DNA of 38,352 nucleotides from IMG/VR virus record IMGVR_UViG_3300035663_000039, positions 1-38,352 of that record; one strand, written 5' to 3'. The position numbers and the translations under genes are program-made. This stretch comes from a virus. Of the stretch, positions 25,692 to 31,890 are shown piece by piece. How positions within the stretch are numbered: the first letter of the stretch is position 1; the number at the start of each line of letters is the position of its first letter. Below the pieces are notes generated by a model. That model was given only the letters and a program-made list of their open reading frames with translations, had not been told where the DNA came from and did not search any database.

Positions 25692-25882
25692 TGGTTGATC
25701 CTTTCGTTAACTTTAACTTCTTGGATAATCCCGTTATCATCGACAACAAATAGATGGCGTTGCGCATTACATGCCTTGACTATAAAATCCGTCATCTCAC
25801 GTGAATAGCACGATGCAACATAAGCCCCGTTTGCGTCATAGATTGCGTTCAGTGTTGCGTGGCGTTTAAATGGAAGGTTCAT
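25688..25882 (-). CDS. Small hypothetical protein (64 aa)
   Basis: The product begins MNLPFKRHATLNAIYDANGA and contains DFIVKACNAQRHLF. The central IYDANGAYVA...REMTDFIVKACNA pattern is like small phage proteins with a V/I-x-D-A-x-G hairpin and FIVxAxNA helix that accompany HSPLPW proteins. Coupled by ATGA at its end. Role unknown. Confidence 0.62.
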   Translation of the reverse strand: MNLPFKRHATLNAIYDANGAYVASCYSREMTDFIVKACNAQRHLFVVDDNGIIQEVKVNERINQ

Positions 25883-26238
25883 CACTCAACCTCCACATCG
25901 CGGCCAAGGGCGGCGGAGACGATTTCAGCGATTAAATTATGTGCGCTATCATCATTGCCGCTAAGCGGTACGTTTATGTTATTAAGCACTCCCGTAGCAG
26001 CCATTGCGCCACTTTTCGTTATGGTGAGGGGCTTGACGGGTGCGAGAAGGCGGTAAGCAATTATGTTAAAACCTTTATTGCAACCTCCTGTATGATACCA
26101 GTCATGTTCTCCCGCTTTTGAAACTTCTTTGTCACCATTCAGCATCTCAATTTCAACGGCTTGTCTCATTTCAACAGGACGCGCTCTACCCTTCCACTCA
26201 ATCCATCCGTCTTTGTCTGGTTGCGGTTCATTTGTCAT
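25882..26238 (-). CDS. MTNEPQ-type modular protein A (118 aa)
   Basis: The N-terminus MTNEPQPDKDGWIEW is nearly the same as that of the protein at 30746-31147 (MTNEPQSDKDGFIEW), while the middle and end differ. Both share a DxxxxxxYRLL(A/S)P element. It looks like a small beta domain followed by a variable helical tail (HNLIAEIVSAALGRDVEVE). Paralogues in the same operon suggest duplication and divergence. Not assigned a function. Confidence 0.62.
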   Translation of the reverse strand: MTNEPQPDKDGWIEWKGRARPVEMRQAVEIEMLNGDKEVSKAGEHDWYHTGGCNKGFNIIAYRLLAPVKPLTITKSGAMAATGVLNNINVPLSGNDDSAHNLIAEIVSAALGRDVEVE

Positions 26239-26268
26239 TGGTAATCTCCAGTGCGGTGCGTGCTTCGC

Positions 26269-26295
26269 TTGATCTTTCTTTGATCTTTCTTTGAT
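26269..26295. repeat. Short tandem repeat TTGATCTTTCT
   Basis: Two full copies and a partial third copy of an 11-base unit (26269-26279, 26280-26290, then TTGATT) lie in the 56-base gap between the MTNEPQ protein A gene and the SSB stop codon. It may come from slippage. No function evident. Confidence 0.75.
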
Positions 26296-26621
26296 TAAAA
26301 CGGAATATCGTCATCAAGCACATCGCTTGAATGATTTACGGGCGCTTGTTTGGCTGATTTGTAGCCATGCCCTGTATCGTCGTAGGAATTGCTTGATTGC
26401 CGTTGCTCTTTTGGCTTTTGATCAAACAGGCTCAAAAACACATAGCCGTCATCGGTGCGCGTCATTGCACCCGCTGGATTAAACGTGGCTTTGATCTTCA
26501 AAAACTTGCCGCCGTCATCTTTTGTAATGTACGAACCAACCGTTTCGTATCTCTTTTTTTCATCGCCGTTTTTGTCTTTGTACGTGCCAACGACAACGCA
26601 TAAATCTTTTACATCAGCCAT
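26295..26621 (-). CDS. Single-stranded DNA-binding protein-like (108 aa)
   Basis: The 108-residue protein starts with a beta-barrel-like region (LCVVVGTYKDKNGDEKKRYE, GGKFLKIKATFNPAG). It ends with a disordered linker and the acidic tip DVLDDDIPF, the hallmark tail of bacterial and phage SSBs that recruits partner proteins. It directly follows the Rad52-like annealase, a usual pair. It protects ssDNA during replication and recombination. The fold is inferred; the C-terminal tail is clear. Confidence 0.8.
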   Translation of the reverse strand: MADVKDLCVVVGTYKDKNGDEKKRYETVGSYITKDDGGKFLKIKATFNPAGAMTRTDDGYVFLSLFDQKPKEQRQSSNSYDDTGHGYKSAKQAPVNHSSDVLDDDIPF

Positions 26622-27240
26622 TTTGTTTTTCCTTTTCTTTCATATTATCAACATCTTGCGCCTGTTTTTTAAACTTATCCATGTGGCCTTTGAATAAGTG
26701 CTTTTCGTCTGTAGTTAATTCATCCCACCATGATTTAAGGGCTGTCATGCCGCTTTCGGCGCGTGAGGCTGCTTCTATTGTTAGCGTTTTTAAAACGTCC
26801 TCTGAACCGTCTGAGACTGATTTTCTGTCCTTGTCATAAAGCGCAAGACCAAACGGGTTGCCAAACGTCATAAGCGCACGTTTCATAGCGTCCGTTTCGG
26901 CTTCTTTGATTGCGCTCTCATGAGCAAGGCCACGGTCTTTATCAATACCATGACCTGCCCCTGTGCCGTGTCTAACGATGCCCCCAACGGTTATTTGAAT
27001 CGTGCAAATATACGTTACGCCCCATCCCTTGCCGCTTTTCATCTGCTTTTCGGTGTCGTTGACGCATTCCATGCTAATAATAGTTCTATGCCATCCATCA
27101 AAGCCAAATATGCGGTTTGCTTCATCAATGGCGTGCCATCCCTCAATGTAATCAAGCGCGTGCCCTGATTGAGTTCTTTGCCGAACATGGGACTTGTTGA
27201 GAGGTTTTGATAATTCTGCTTTTTGTAGTTCTGTAAACAT
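26614..27240 (-). CDS. Rad52-family single-strand annealing protein
   Basis: The 208-residue protein begins with an annealase domain: YIEGWHAIDEANRIFGFDGW, YICTIQITVGGIVRHGTGAG, and then ESAIKEAETDAMKRALMTFG and FGLALYDKD. These are the Rad52/22-type core motifs. The rest is a charged helical tail (about 140-208). It would anneal homologous ssDNA in phage recombination and repair, working with the Gp157 protein upstream and SSB downstream. Confidence 0.9.
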   Translation of the reverse strand: MFTELQKAELSKPLNKSHVRQRTQSGHALDYIEGWHAIDEANRIFGFDGWHRTIISMECVNDTEKQMKSGKGWGVTYICTIQITVGGIVRHGTGAGHGIDKDRGLAHESAIKEAETDAMKRALMTFGNPFGLALYDKDRKSVSDGSEDVLKTLTIEAASRAESGMTALKSWWDELTTDEKHLFKGHMDKFKKQAQDVDNMKEKEKQNG

Positions 27241-27241
27241 A

Positions 27242-27733
27242 TCAACACCTAATGCTTATTGTTTCGCCACCATTTGATAATTCGCAGCCGTTGATTTTCT
27301 TGCCCTCTAAAAGCTCGGTCTTAATCAATTTCTTGTCTAAGACAGGCTCATGCTTCCAATATGAAAGAGGGATAGCAACCGCGTCCGTGACAACAATAGA
27401 CGGGGGCATTCTCTTGATGCTTATTGTCGCAGATGCTGTTTCAATCTTTGGCAACTCAAATAAATTGAGTATTTTATGGATTGTTGCACGTTGCGCTTCG
27501 ATTTTATTCATGAACGCTTTTTTGCGGTCTTGAAATTGCGAAATGACATTTCCAAGAGCATCAACCTTTGCCTGATCCTCTTGAATTTTAATGACAATGC
27601 GATCAATCGTTTCATGCGCTGACGTTTCGCCCTCGATTAAATCATTAATGAATTGATCATCATCTTCATTGGCCGCGATTATGCCACGCAATGCTTCAAG
27701 CTCTTGTTTAAGTTTTTCAATGCGATAATCCAT
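27242..27733 (-). CDS. Gp157-like recombination-associated protein
   Basis: The 163-residue protein is a long helix (about 1-105) that ends in a beta part: LPKIETASATISIKRMPPSI, VTDAVAIPLSYWKHEPVLDK, KIKTELLEGKKINGCEL-type motifs. This is the Siphovirus Gp157 pattern, often found next to annealases or recombinases. It lies one base upstream of the annealase gene. The exact function of Gp157 proteins is not settled. Confidence 0.88.
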   Translation of the reverse strand: MDYRIEKLKQELEALRGIIAANEDDDQFINDLIEGETSAHETIDRIVIKIQEDQAKVDALGNVISQFQDRKKAFMNKIEAQRATIHKILNLFELPKIETASATISIKRMPPSIVVTDAVAIPLSYWKHEPVLDKKLIKTELLEGKKINGCELSNGGETISIRC

Positions 27734-27926
27734 TATCCCCTCCTTTGTAGTGCTTTTCTAATTGATTGTAAGCTTCAATTAGCGCGTTAATGACATTATC
27801 AGGCATGTATTTTTGCCCTTGCTCAATCATCTCTGATAAGCTTTTTAAGCACTGATATTCGCAATATCCATCAGGTTCAAAAAACACCTGATCTTCACGC
27901 GGCGTTATATGTATGCGCTCAATCAT
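27717..27926 (-). CDS. Small hypothetical protein (69 aa)
   Basis: MIERIHITPREDQVFFEPDG and onward, acidic, with one short helix-rich end (IEAYNQLEKHYKGGD). Its start overlaps the stop of the gene upstream (ATGA) and its end overlaps Gp157 by 17 bases. No family recognised. Confidence 0.6.
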   Translation of the reverse strand: MIERIHITPREDQVFFEPDGYCEYQCLKSLSEMIEQGQKYMPDNVINALIEAYNQLEKHYKGGDNGLSH

Positions 27927-28237
27927 GATGCACCTGCCTTCCGCAGTGCGCCATGAGCATCAGACAACACCCTCTGACGCCCTTCGCTCTGTGTGCCGTC
28001 AATGCGGTCAGATTGGTAACCAAATTCTTCAATCATCTTTGCTAAAGCCTCGCGCATATCGTAAAAGCTGTTACAGGCGAGGGTGATGAATTTTAAATCC
28101 CTTACATCTGACGTAAAACAATCAATAACAATATAGCCACTTTGATTAACTACACGGTGTGAAGACGGATAAGTAATAACCTCCCAAGGCAAAAGGTTGT
28201 GCCAAGGCAACGGCGAGTGCTTGCGTTCATTTGTCAT
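27923..28237 (-). CDS. HSPLPW-type accessory protein (104 aa)
   Basis: ATG 28237 follows AAGGAG at good spacing. The product has MTNERKHSPLPWHN, then SGYIVIDCF and a closing NSFYDMREALAKMIEE helix. Proteins with HSPLPWxV... then AxxIVxAxNAHxDLxxAL are very common in phages of Alphaproteobacteria, with unknown role. The upstream in-frame codon at 28261 is rejected because it lies inside the preceding gene without a ribosome site. Confidence 0.72.
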   Translation of the reverse strand: MTNERKHSPLPWHNLLPWEVITYPSSHRVVNQSGYIVIDCFTSDVRDLKFITLACNSFYDMREALAKMIEEFGYQSDRIDGTQSEGRQRVLSDAHGALRKAGAS

Positions 28238-29523
28238 TGTGCGCTCCTTCTTGCAACCCACACATCACGCAAACATTTTTTAACCATGTATCGCATGGCG
28301 CGGCGGTGCGCGTGTATAGGGGTTAATGGTTTGAGGGGGGATGGTGGCGGTTGGTTTTCTGCGTAACCTTGCCCCCCCTCATCTGGTGATAAATTGGCAA
28401 AGTGTGTATGATTATCAATAGATATATGGCCTTCTTCTTCACCAGAATTTTGTAAATGCCGATTTAGCTCATATTCTTTTCGCGCTAAATACATGGCGCG
28501 GTATTTTTCATCACCCCCACGCAACAAGCATTCGCTGATTAAATAAGCGACACTGCGACGGGATGGATTATAGCCATGAATAAGCGCTTTATCAGCATCA
28601 GTGCATTTACGTTGACGCTCCCCATCAAGCACGGCAAGCCCCATGCGCTTCCACACGGCAGACGGTGATTTATAAGCGAGAATATCGTCTCCAAGTTCAC
28701 CTAAAAGCGCGGCAAAATTTAATTCACCAAAACCCCTAATTGATTTAATAAATCCATAAGCAGGATTTTGCTTTGCAAGTTGTTTAAGGTGCTTTTCGAT
28801 TGATCCGCGCAGCTTTTCAAAGCCTTTCATGCTTTCAATGTAGGGCGCTAATGCCATTTCAAGGATTGCGTTATCTGCCCCGTCTTTAAGCACTGATTTG
28901 AATAATGCCCCTGCTTTATCTTTGTCACCGTCGCAATATCGGCGACAGATTGCTTGAGCCTGTAAAGATAGTGATTTTTCAGATCTATGCCATTGCTGCC
29001 GAACGCGCCATAACTGCACAAGCTGAATAATATAATCGGGGGAGGCGACGCGGTGCTGTGGATCAAGAGCAAAATGGCCTCCCCCATCGATGACATTTGT
29101 GAGATGGTTATCTGGTTCTAGAAGGTCATCGAGTTCTGAATTGTTGGGATGATGCTCACTTACCTTGAGTTCAAGCATATCTTCGGCATCATCCCGTGAC
29201 GGCAAACAACTACTGTTTGCATTTTCTCTTTTGGCCGTCACATCTTTTCGCGTCTTGCGAGCGCGTTTAATGGGCGCTGGTTGCGCATCTAGGCTGGTTT
29301 CATGTATAGGGTTGGCAACCAGCGATAGAGGCTCTTCAACCGTGATTATATGGTTGGCAATGGCCTCTATTTTCTTCAATTTCTTGGGGGGGGATTTGTC
29401 CTTTTGTGATAAGATGTCCCTTCGCCCCCCCCCCGTCTGCACAGCTTCCATGGTTAAAACAAAAGAATTGGCAGACGTATAGTTTAGCGAAACTTCATCG
29501 CAGATTGCATTTATATCAAGCAT
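28234..29523 (-). CDS. IS110-like (Transposase_20) domain protein lacking the RuvC-like part
   Basis: The 429-residue protein has a low-complexity charged N-terminus (1-150), a helical middle, and at about 256-330 an IS110/IS116/IS902 C-terminal domain: FIKSIRGFGELNFAALLGEL, AVWKRMGLAV, then PSRRSVAYLISECLLRG. It ends in HAHRRAMRYMVKKCLRDVWV, also typical of phage relatives. No DEDD nuclease domain is visible upstream, and the usual Ser/Gly after GLxP is replaced by LDGERQRKC, so it probably binds nucleic acid without transposing. No terminal repeats flank it. A G10 tract (coding strand) and a C8 tract lie near its 5' end. Confidence 0.75.
   Translation of the reverse strand: MLDINAICDEVSLNYTSANSFVLTMEAVQTGGGRRDILSQKDKSPPKKLKKIEAIANHIITVEEPLSLVANPIHETSLDAQPAPIKRARKTRKDVTAKRENANSSCLPSRDDAEDMLELKVSEHHPNNSELDDLLEPDNHLTNVIDGGGHFALDPQHRVASPDYIIQLVQLWRVRQQWHRSEKSLSLQAQAICRRYCDGDKDKAGALFKSVLKDGADNAILEMALAPYIESMKGFEKLRGSIEKHLKQLAKQNPAYGFIKSIRGFGELNFAALLGELGDDILAYKSPSAVWKRMGLAVLDGERQRKCTDADKALIHGYNPSRRSVAYLISECLLRGGDEKYRAMYLARKEYELNRHLQNSGEEEGHISIDNHTHFANLSPDEGGQGYAENQPPPSPLKPLTPIHAHRRAMRYMVKKCLRDVWVARRSAQ
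29425..29434 (-). repeat. Ten-base G homopolymer (coding strand) inside the IS110-like gene
   Basis: C10 on the + strand encodes GlyGlyGly at about residues 30-32. Another mononucleotide run (G8 at 29386-29393) lies 32 bases further into the gene. Such tracts change length easily during replication and would shift the frame. They could be phase-variable or an assembly weak point. Confidence 0.8.
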
Positions 29524-30061
29524 GGTTTAATTCCCTTTGTGCGCGCTGCAATAGATTGTAAGCACCGTTATTATCCATGACCTCACCTACGGTTTTTCCG
29601 TCTGGTGTATTGCTTTCTAAAAGTTGCATCCACCTCGCCTTAACCTTCATGTCATTAGCGCGGCTTTCATAAATCTGAAATTGCGCGGCTAAATCATCGC
29701 GCGTTGCGTTGCGAAGGGCTTTTCCTCCAGCAATAGGCATATCAAGAATTGCGTGTAATATACCGTTGGCTAAAAATACAACGCTTTCACCTGAATTATG
29801 AACGCTTTTCATGATCATAGCGCGTTTATTGTTAACTGCGCTTTGAACGCTCGCCATTGATGATATTTTCACAGCTTGATCAATAAGCGCTTTTAATAAC
29901 GCACTATCACTCATTATTTTTTCATACAGATATTGTTTTGCTTCATCTGTATCGTTAAAATAATTCATAGCGTCACGCGCTAGATCATAAATTGACGATT
30001 GCTTGCTGGTGATTATATTGTCAATGATAGGCTGCTTATTAACACTTGCGCTTTTAAACAT
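29516..30061 (-). CDS. Conserved accessory protein with RDDL/ARWMQ helices (181 aa)
   Basis: ATG 30061 has AGGAG spaced 8 upstream; the codon at 30067 lies directly against it and is less likely. A helical protein whose C-terminal half reads MPIAGGKALRNATRDDLAAQ, YESRANDMKVKARWMQLL, and VGEVMDNNGAYNLLQRAQRE. The pattern PLPGGKxLRDATxxDL...ARWL is seen in many phages of Rhizobiales and relatives and in their prophages; function unknown. It may bind DNA. It overlaps the IS110-like gene by 8 bases. Confidence 0.7.
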   Translation of the reverse strand: MFKSASVNKQPIIDNIITSKQSSIYDLARDAMNYFNDTDEAKQYLYEKIMSDSALLKALIDQAVKISSMASVQSAVNNKRAMIMKSVHNSGESVVFLANGILHAILDMPIAGGKALRNATRDDLAAQFQIYESRANDMKVKARWMQLLESNTPDGKTVGEVMDNNGAYNLLQRAQRELNHA

Positions 30062-30221
30062 GATCATCTCCTACGTGTTCATGATTATATTTTTGTGCTT
30101 TTTTGGTGAGCACATATTTAATTAAATGGAATATCGCGGCGGTAATCACACCCACGATAAGGATTGATCCGAACGCAGCAAACAGCACGCCAAGCGCGTG
30201 AATTTCAGGGTCATAGGTCAT
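30054..30221 (-). CDS. Small single-span membrane protein (55 aa)
   Basis: MTYDPEIHALGVLFAAFGSI and onward: a short polar start, one strong membrane helix (ALGVLFAAFGSILIVGVITAAIF) and a basic/His tail. Start and stop overlap the neighbours. It belongs to a group of consecutive tiny membrane proteins in this operon. Role unknown. Confidence 0.6.
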   Translation of the reverse strand: MTYDPEIHALGVLFAAFGSILIVGVITAAIFHLIKYVLTKKAQKYNHEHVGDDHV

Positions 30222-30412
30222 GAGATCACCCAAAGAGAAACAAGGCCGAGGAAAGCAGATAAAAACGCAAAAAATATAATACTGTATTTGCCGTCTTTTT
30301 TAGTCTCTTCACTTTTATTATGATCATTCTCATACAGTGAGAGCATCATCCCTGATATAGAGGCGCACAATAAAGATAAGCCTGTCAAAACAACTGCGAC
30401 AACGACGCTCAT
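30218..30412 (-). CDS. Two-span membrane protein (64 aa)
   Basis: ATG 30412 overlaps the upstream stop in ATGA. The protein has two membrane helices (VVVAVVLTGLSLLCASISGM and YSIIFFAFLSAFLGLVSLWV) joined by a charged loop (YENDHNKSEETKKDGK). The size and topology are holin-like, but it lies in the early operon, so exclusion or host-membrane effects are equally possible. Confidence 0.6.
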   Translation of the reverse strand: MSVVVAVVLTGLSLLCASISGMMLSLYENDHNKSEETKKDGKYSIIFFAFLSAFLGLVSLWVIS

Positions 30413-30615
30413 GGCTTTTGTCCTGAGATTGGAGCAGCTGGCTGTGATGCGTTTGTGATGCAAACATGTTTTGTGATAGCGAAAAACCCTGCCATTTTTT
30501 TAGCCTCAAACGCAGCCGCTTCACATGCCGGCCTGTCTCTGAATGTTGCGGCACTAAGGGTCATTCCGCCTGACATGGAAGTTGTGGCAAAATATAAAAT
30601 GAGAATATATTCCAT
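30409..30615 (-). CDS. Small exported protein (68 aa)
   Basis: MEYILILYFATTSMSGGMTL begins with a short hydrophobic signal-like stretch; the mature part has two Cys (RPACEAAAFEAK, KHVCITNAS) and ends in a Pro/Ala-rich tail. This matches small periplasmic proteins with a conserved Cys pair. Overlaps both neighbours by ATGA or a one-base junction. Role unknown. Confidence 0.6.
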   Translation of the reverse strand: MEYILILYFATTSMSGGMTLSAATFRDRPACEAAAFEAKKMAGFFAITKHVCITNASQPAAPISGQKP

Positions 30616-30749
30616 TATTTTTCCCTCACGATTGTTATTTTACGGCGCAATTCAGCGGCGAGCTTCTTCGTCATTTTGATCCGCAAATCTTCAAAATGCT
30701 TGGCTGTCGGGGCTTTGAATTTCTTTCTCTTGCAAACGAGAGGTGTCAT
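30615..30749 (-). CDS. Very basic small protein (44 aa)
   Basis: MTPLVCKRKKFKAPTAKHFE and onward, with more than a third Lys or Arg (KMTKKLAAELRRKITIVREK). The start overlaps the stop of the gene upstream (ATGA) and the stop shares one base with the next start. A nucleic-acid-binding peptide is plausible; no family recognised. Confidence 0.58.
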   Translation of the reverse strand: MTPLVCKRKKFKAPTAKHFEDLRIKMTKKLAAELRRKITIVREK

Positions 30750-31147
30750 TTCCTAACCCCTTCCATGAGCTTGGTTGCCTCTGCAATCTGCATCGCGGGC
30801 GCGTGTTTCATCGTGCGATAAAGCGACAAAGCAACTTCAGCATCTTGTGATGTAGCCTTATCAAGAGGCTTACCAATCGCGGCTTCAATCGTTTGCGTGA
30901 GCTTTGTGGAGGTGTTCATTGGGCTTAGAAGGCGATAACGAATAATATCATATTTATCTACATAATTAGGATCCCACCACCAACGACAGTGTGATGAATA
31001 AACTTTATTAGTTTTTCCACTTCTGTAAGTTATCTCAACCCATGCTGGAGGGCGAACAGGACTGCCGTCAAATGGACATTCATCAACAGGCCAAATCCCT
31101 GCCCACTCAATAAATCCGTCTTTGTCGGATTGCGGTTCATTTGTCAT
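30746..31147 (-). CDS. MTNEPQ-type modular protein B (133 aa)
   Basis: ATG 31147 with GGGGGA upstream gives MTNEPQSDKDGFIEWAGIWP. The first 15 residues and a DIIRYRLLSP element match the protein at 25882-26238; the rest (HAPAMQIAEATKLMEGVRK) is its own helical tail. The shared DNA near the start is almost identical over about 38 bases. A paralogous pair within one operon. Confidence 0.64.
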   Translation of the reverse strand: MTNEPQSDKDGFIEWAGIWPVDECPFDGSPVRPPAWVEITYRSGKTNKVYSSHCRWWWDPNYVDKYDIIRYRLLSPMNTSTKLTQTIEAAIGKPLDKATSQDAEVALSLYRTMKHAPAMQIAEATKLMEGVRK

Positions 31148-31314
31148 CACATCCCCCACATCATGAAAATTAAGCCACACGCGAGAGCTGTTGCGGCAAT
31201 TGTCCAATCCATCCACGCCCACCAGAAGGGCGCGACTACAAAATTAAACGGGTCTGCTTTTTTGGCTTGATATTCGCGCTTTGCAGCTTGCCAATCGGGG
31301 ATAAGAATAATCAT
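31147..31314 (-). CDS. Small membrane protein (55 aa)
   Basis: MIILIPDWQAAKREYQAKKA and onward: an amphipathic basic N-terminal half, then an aromatic membrane helix (FWWAWMDWTIAATALACGLIF). Both ends overlap neighbours in TGATG form. Part of the small membrane protein group. Unknown role. Confidence 0.6.
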   Translation of the reverse strand: MIILIPDWQAAKREYQAKKADPFNFVVAPFWWAWMDWTIAATALACGLIFMMWGM

Positions 31315-31409
31315 CACATCACCCCCGTGATAATACCGATTGAGATCATAAAAATAGCCGTGAATTGAAAAGCTGCATTGAAATTATCTGGGTTCAACAT
31401 GTCACTCAT
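31314..31409 (-). CDS. Tiny membrane peptide (31 aa)
   Basis: MSDMLNPDNFNAAFQFTAIF and onward ends in one hydrophobic helix (FTAIFMISIGIITGVM). Starts at 31409 (or 31400 for MLNPDN) and overlaps the end of the first operon gene; its stop overlaps the next start. Small, but coupled on both sides. Confidence 0.52.
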   Translation of the reverse strand: MSDMLNPDNFNAAFQFTAIFMISIGIITGVM

Positions 31410-31770
31410 CCCCCTCGTAGTCGTTTTGATCCCACCCGCATTCCTCTAAAAATTGGCGTATATTTGGTTCAAGATCATCCCACGCGATATCTGAAGAATG
31501 CAAATCAACTAACGCTTGAGCTATTTCACAATCAGGCACAACACAGACATTTGTTTCGTCAATTTCATAAAGCTTGTAAAAATCCTCAATATACGAATTT
31601 AAATAATCGCAATCAGAGACAAATGATTTTACGTCTTTTTTTAAAATCTCTTCTGCATCAATTTCGCATGTGTGAAAAGTTTGAGCCTTACTGCCATCTG
31701 GCAATGTTCTGTCGCTTTTCATCATCAAAACGTAGAGCTTTAAATTTGGCTGCGTTGTAAAATAATTCAT
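31402..31770 (-). CDS. Acidic early protein, first gene of the left early operon (122 aa)
   Basis: The 122-residue protein is very acidic (AEEILKKDVKSFVSDCDYLN, SDIAWDDLEPNIRQF, ending NDYEGDE) with no membrane segment. A strong GGGAGG precedes its ATG, 20 bases downstream of the expected start of the leftward promoter. First-expressed acidic phage proteins often act on the host (DNA mimics, inhibitors), but there is no specific match here. Function unknown. Confidence 0.66.
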   Translation of the reverse strand: MNYFTTQPNLKLYVLMMKSDRTLPDGSKAQTFHTCEIDAEEILKKDVKSFVSDCDYLNSYIEDFYKLYEIDETNVCVVPDCEIAQALVDLHSSDIAWDDLEPNIRQFLEECGWDQNDYEGDE

Positions 31771-31796
31771 TTTAGCCTCCCTTGATCGTGTATATA

Positions 31797-31826
31797 TGTA
31801 TATTGCTAAACTTAGCTACGTGTCAA
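31797..31826 (-). promoter_or_regulatory. Leftward early promoter with internal operator
   Basis: On the complement TTGACA (31821-31826), an 18-base spacer, then TATACA (31797-31802). The spacer contains the palindrome GCTAAGTTTAGC. Transcription would begin near 31790 and enter the 122-aa gene at 31770 after a short leader with GGGAGG. Confidence 0.75.
31805..31816. promoter_or_regulatory. Operator copy 1 (GCTAAACTTAGC)
   Basis: A palindrome of two GCTAA/TTAGC arms around AC, identical at 31836-31847 and 32305-32316. This copy is inside the spacer of the leftward promoter, so a bound protein would block RNA polymerase. Confidence 0.8.
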
Positions 31827-31835
31827 TACAAAAAT

Positions 31836-31847
31836 GCTAAACTTAGC
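31836..31847. promoter_or_regulatory. Operator copy 2 (GCTAAACTTAGC)
   Basis: Identical 12 bases. The centre is 31 bases (about three helical turns) from copy 1, consistent with cooperative binding. It lies 9 bases upstream of the -35 of the putative RNA promoter at 31857. Confidence 0.78.
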
Positions 31848-31856
31848 AAATTTTAT

Positions 31857-31884
31857 TTGACATTCTTTTTTCGTGAGGTATGTT
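31857..31884 (+). promoter_or_regulatory. Candidate promoter of the structured RNA
   Basis: TTGACA (31857-31862), a 16-base spacer, then TATGTT (31879-31884). The predicted start is about 31891, exactly where the self-complementary, non-coding region begins. Confidence 0.55.
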
Positions 31885-31890
31885 TTATGA

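Noticed and set aside
28234-29523. Inserted IS110 transposon
   Set aside because: No element ends, no RuvC-like domain, and the gene overlaps neighbours as in an old operon.
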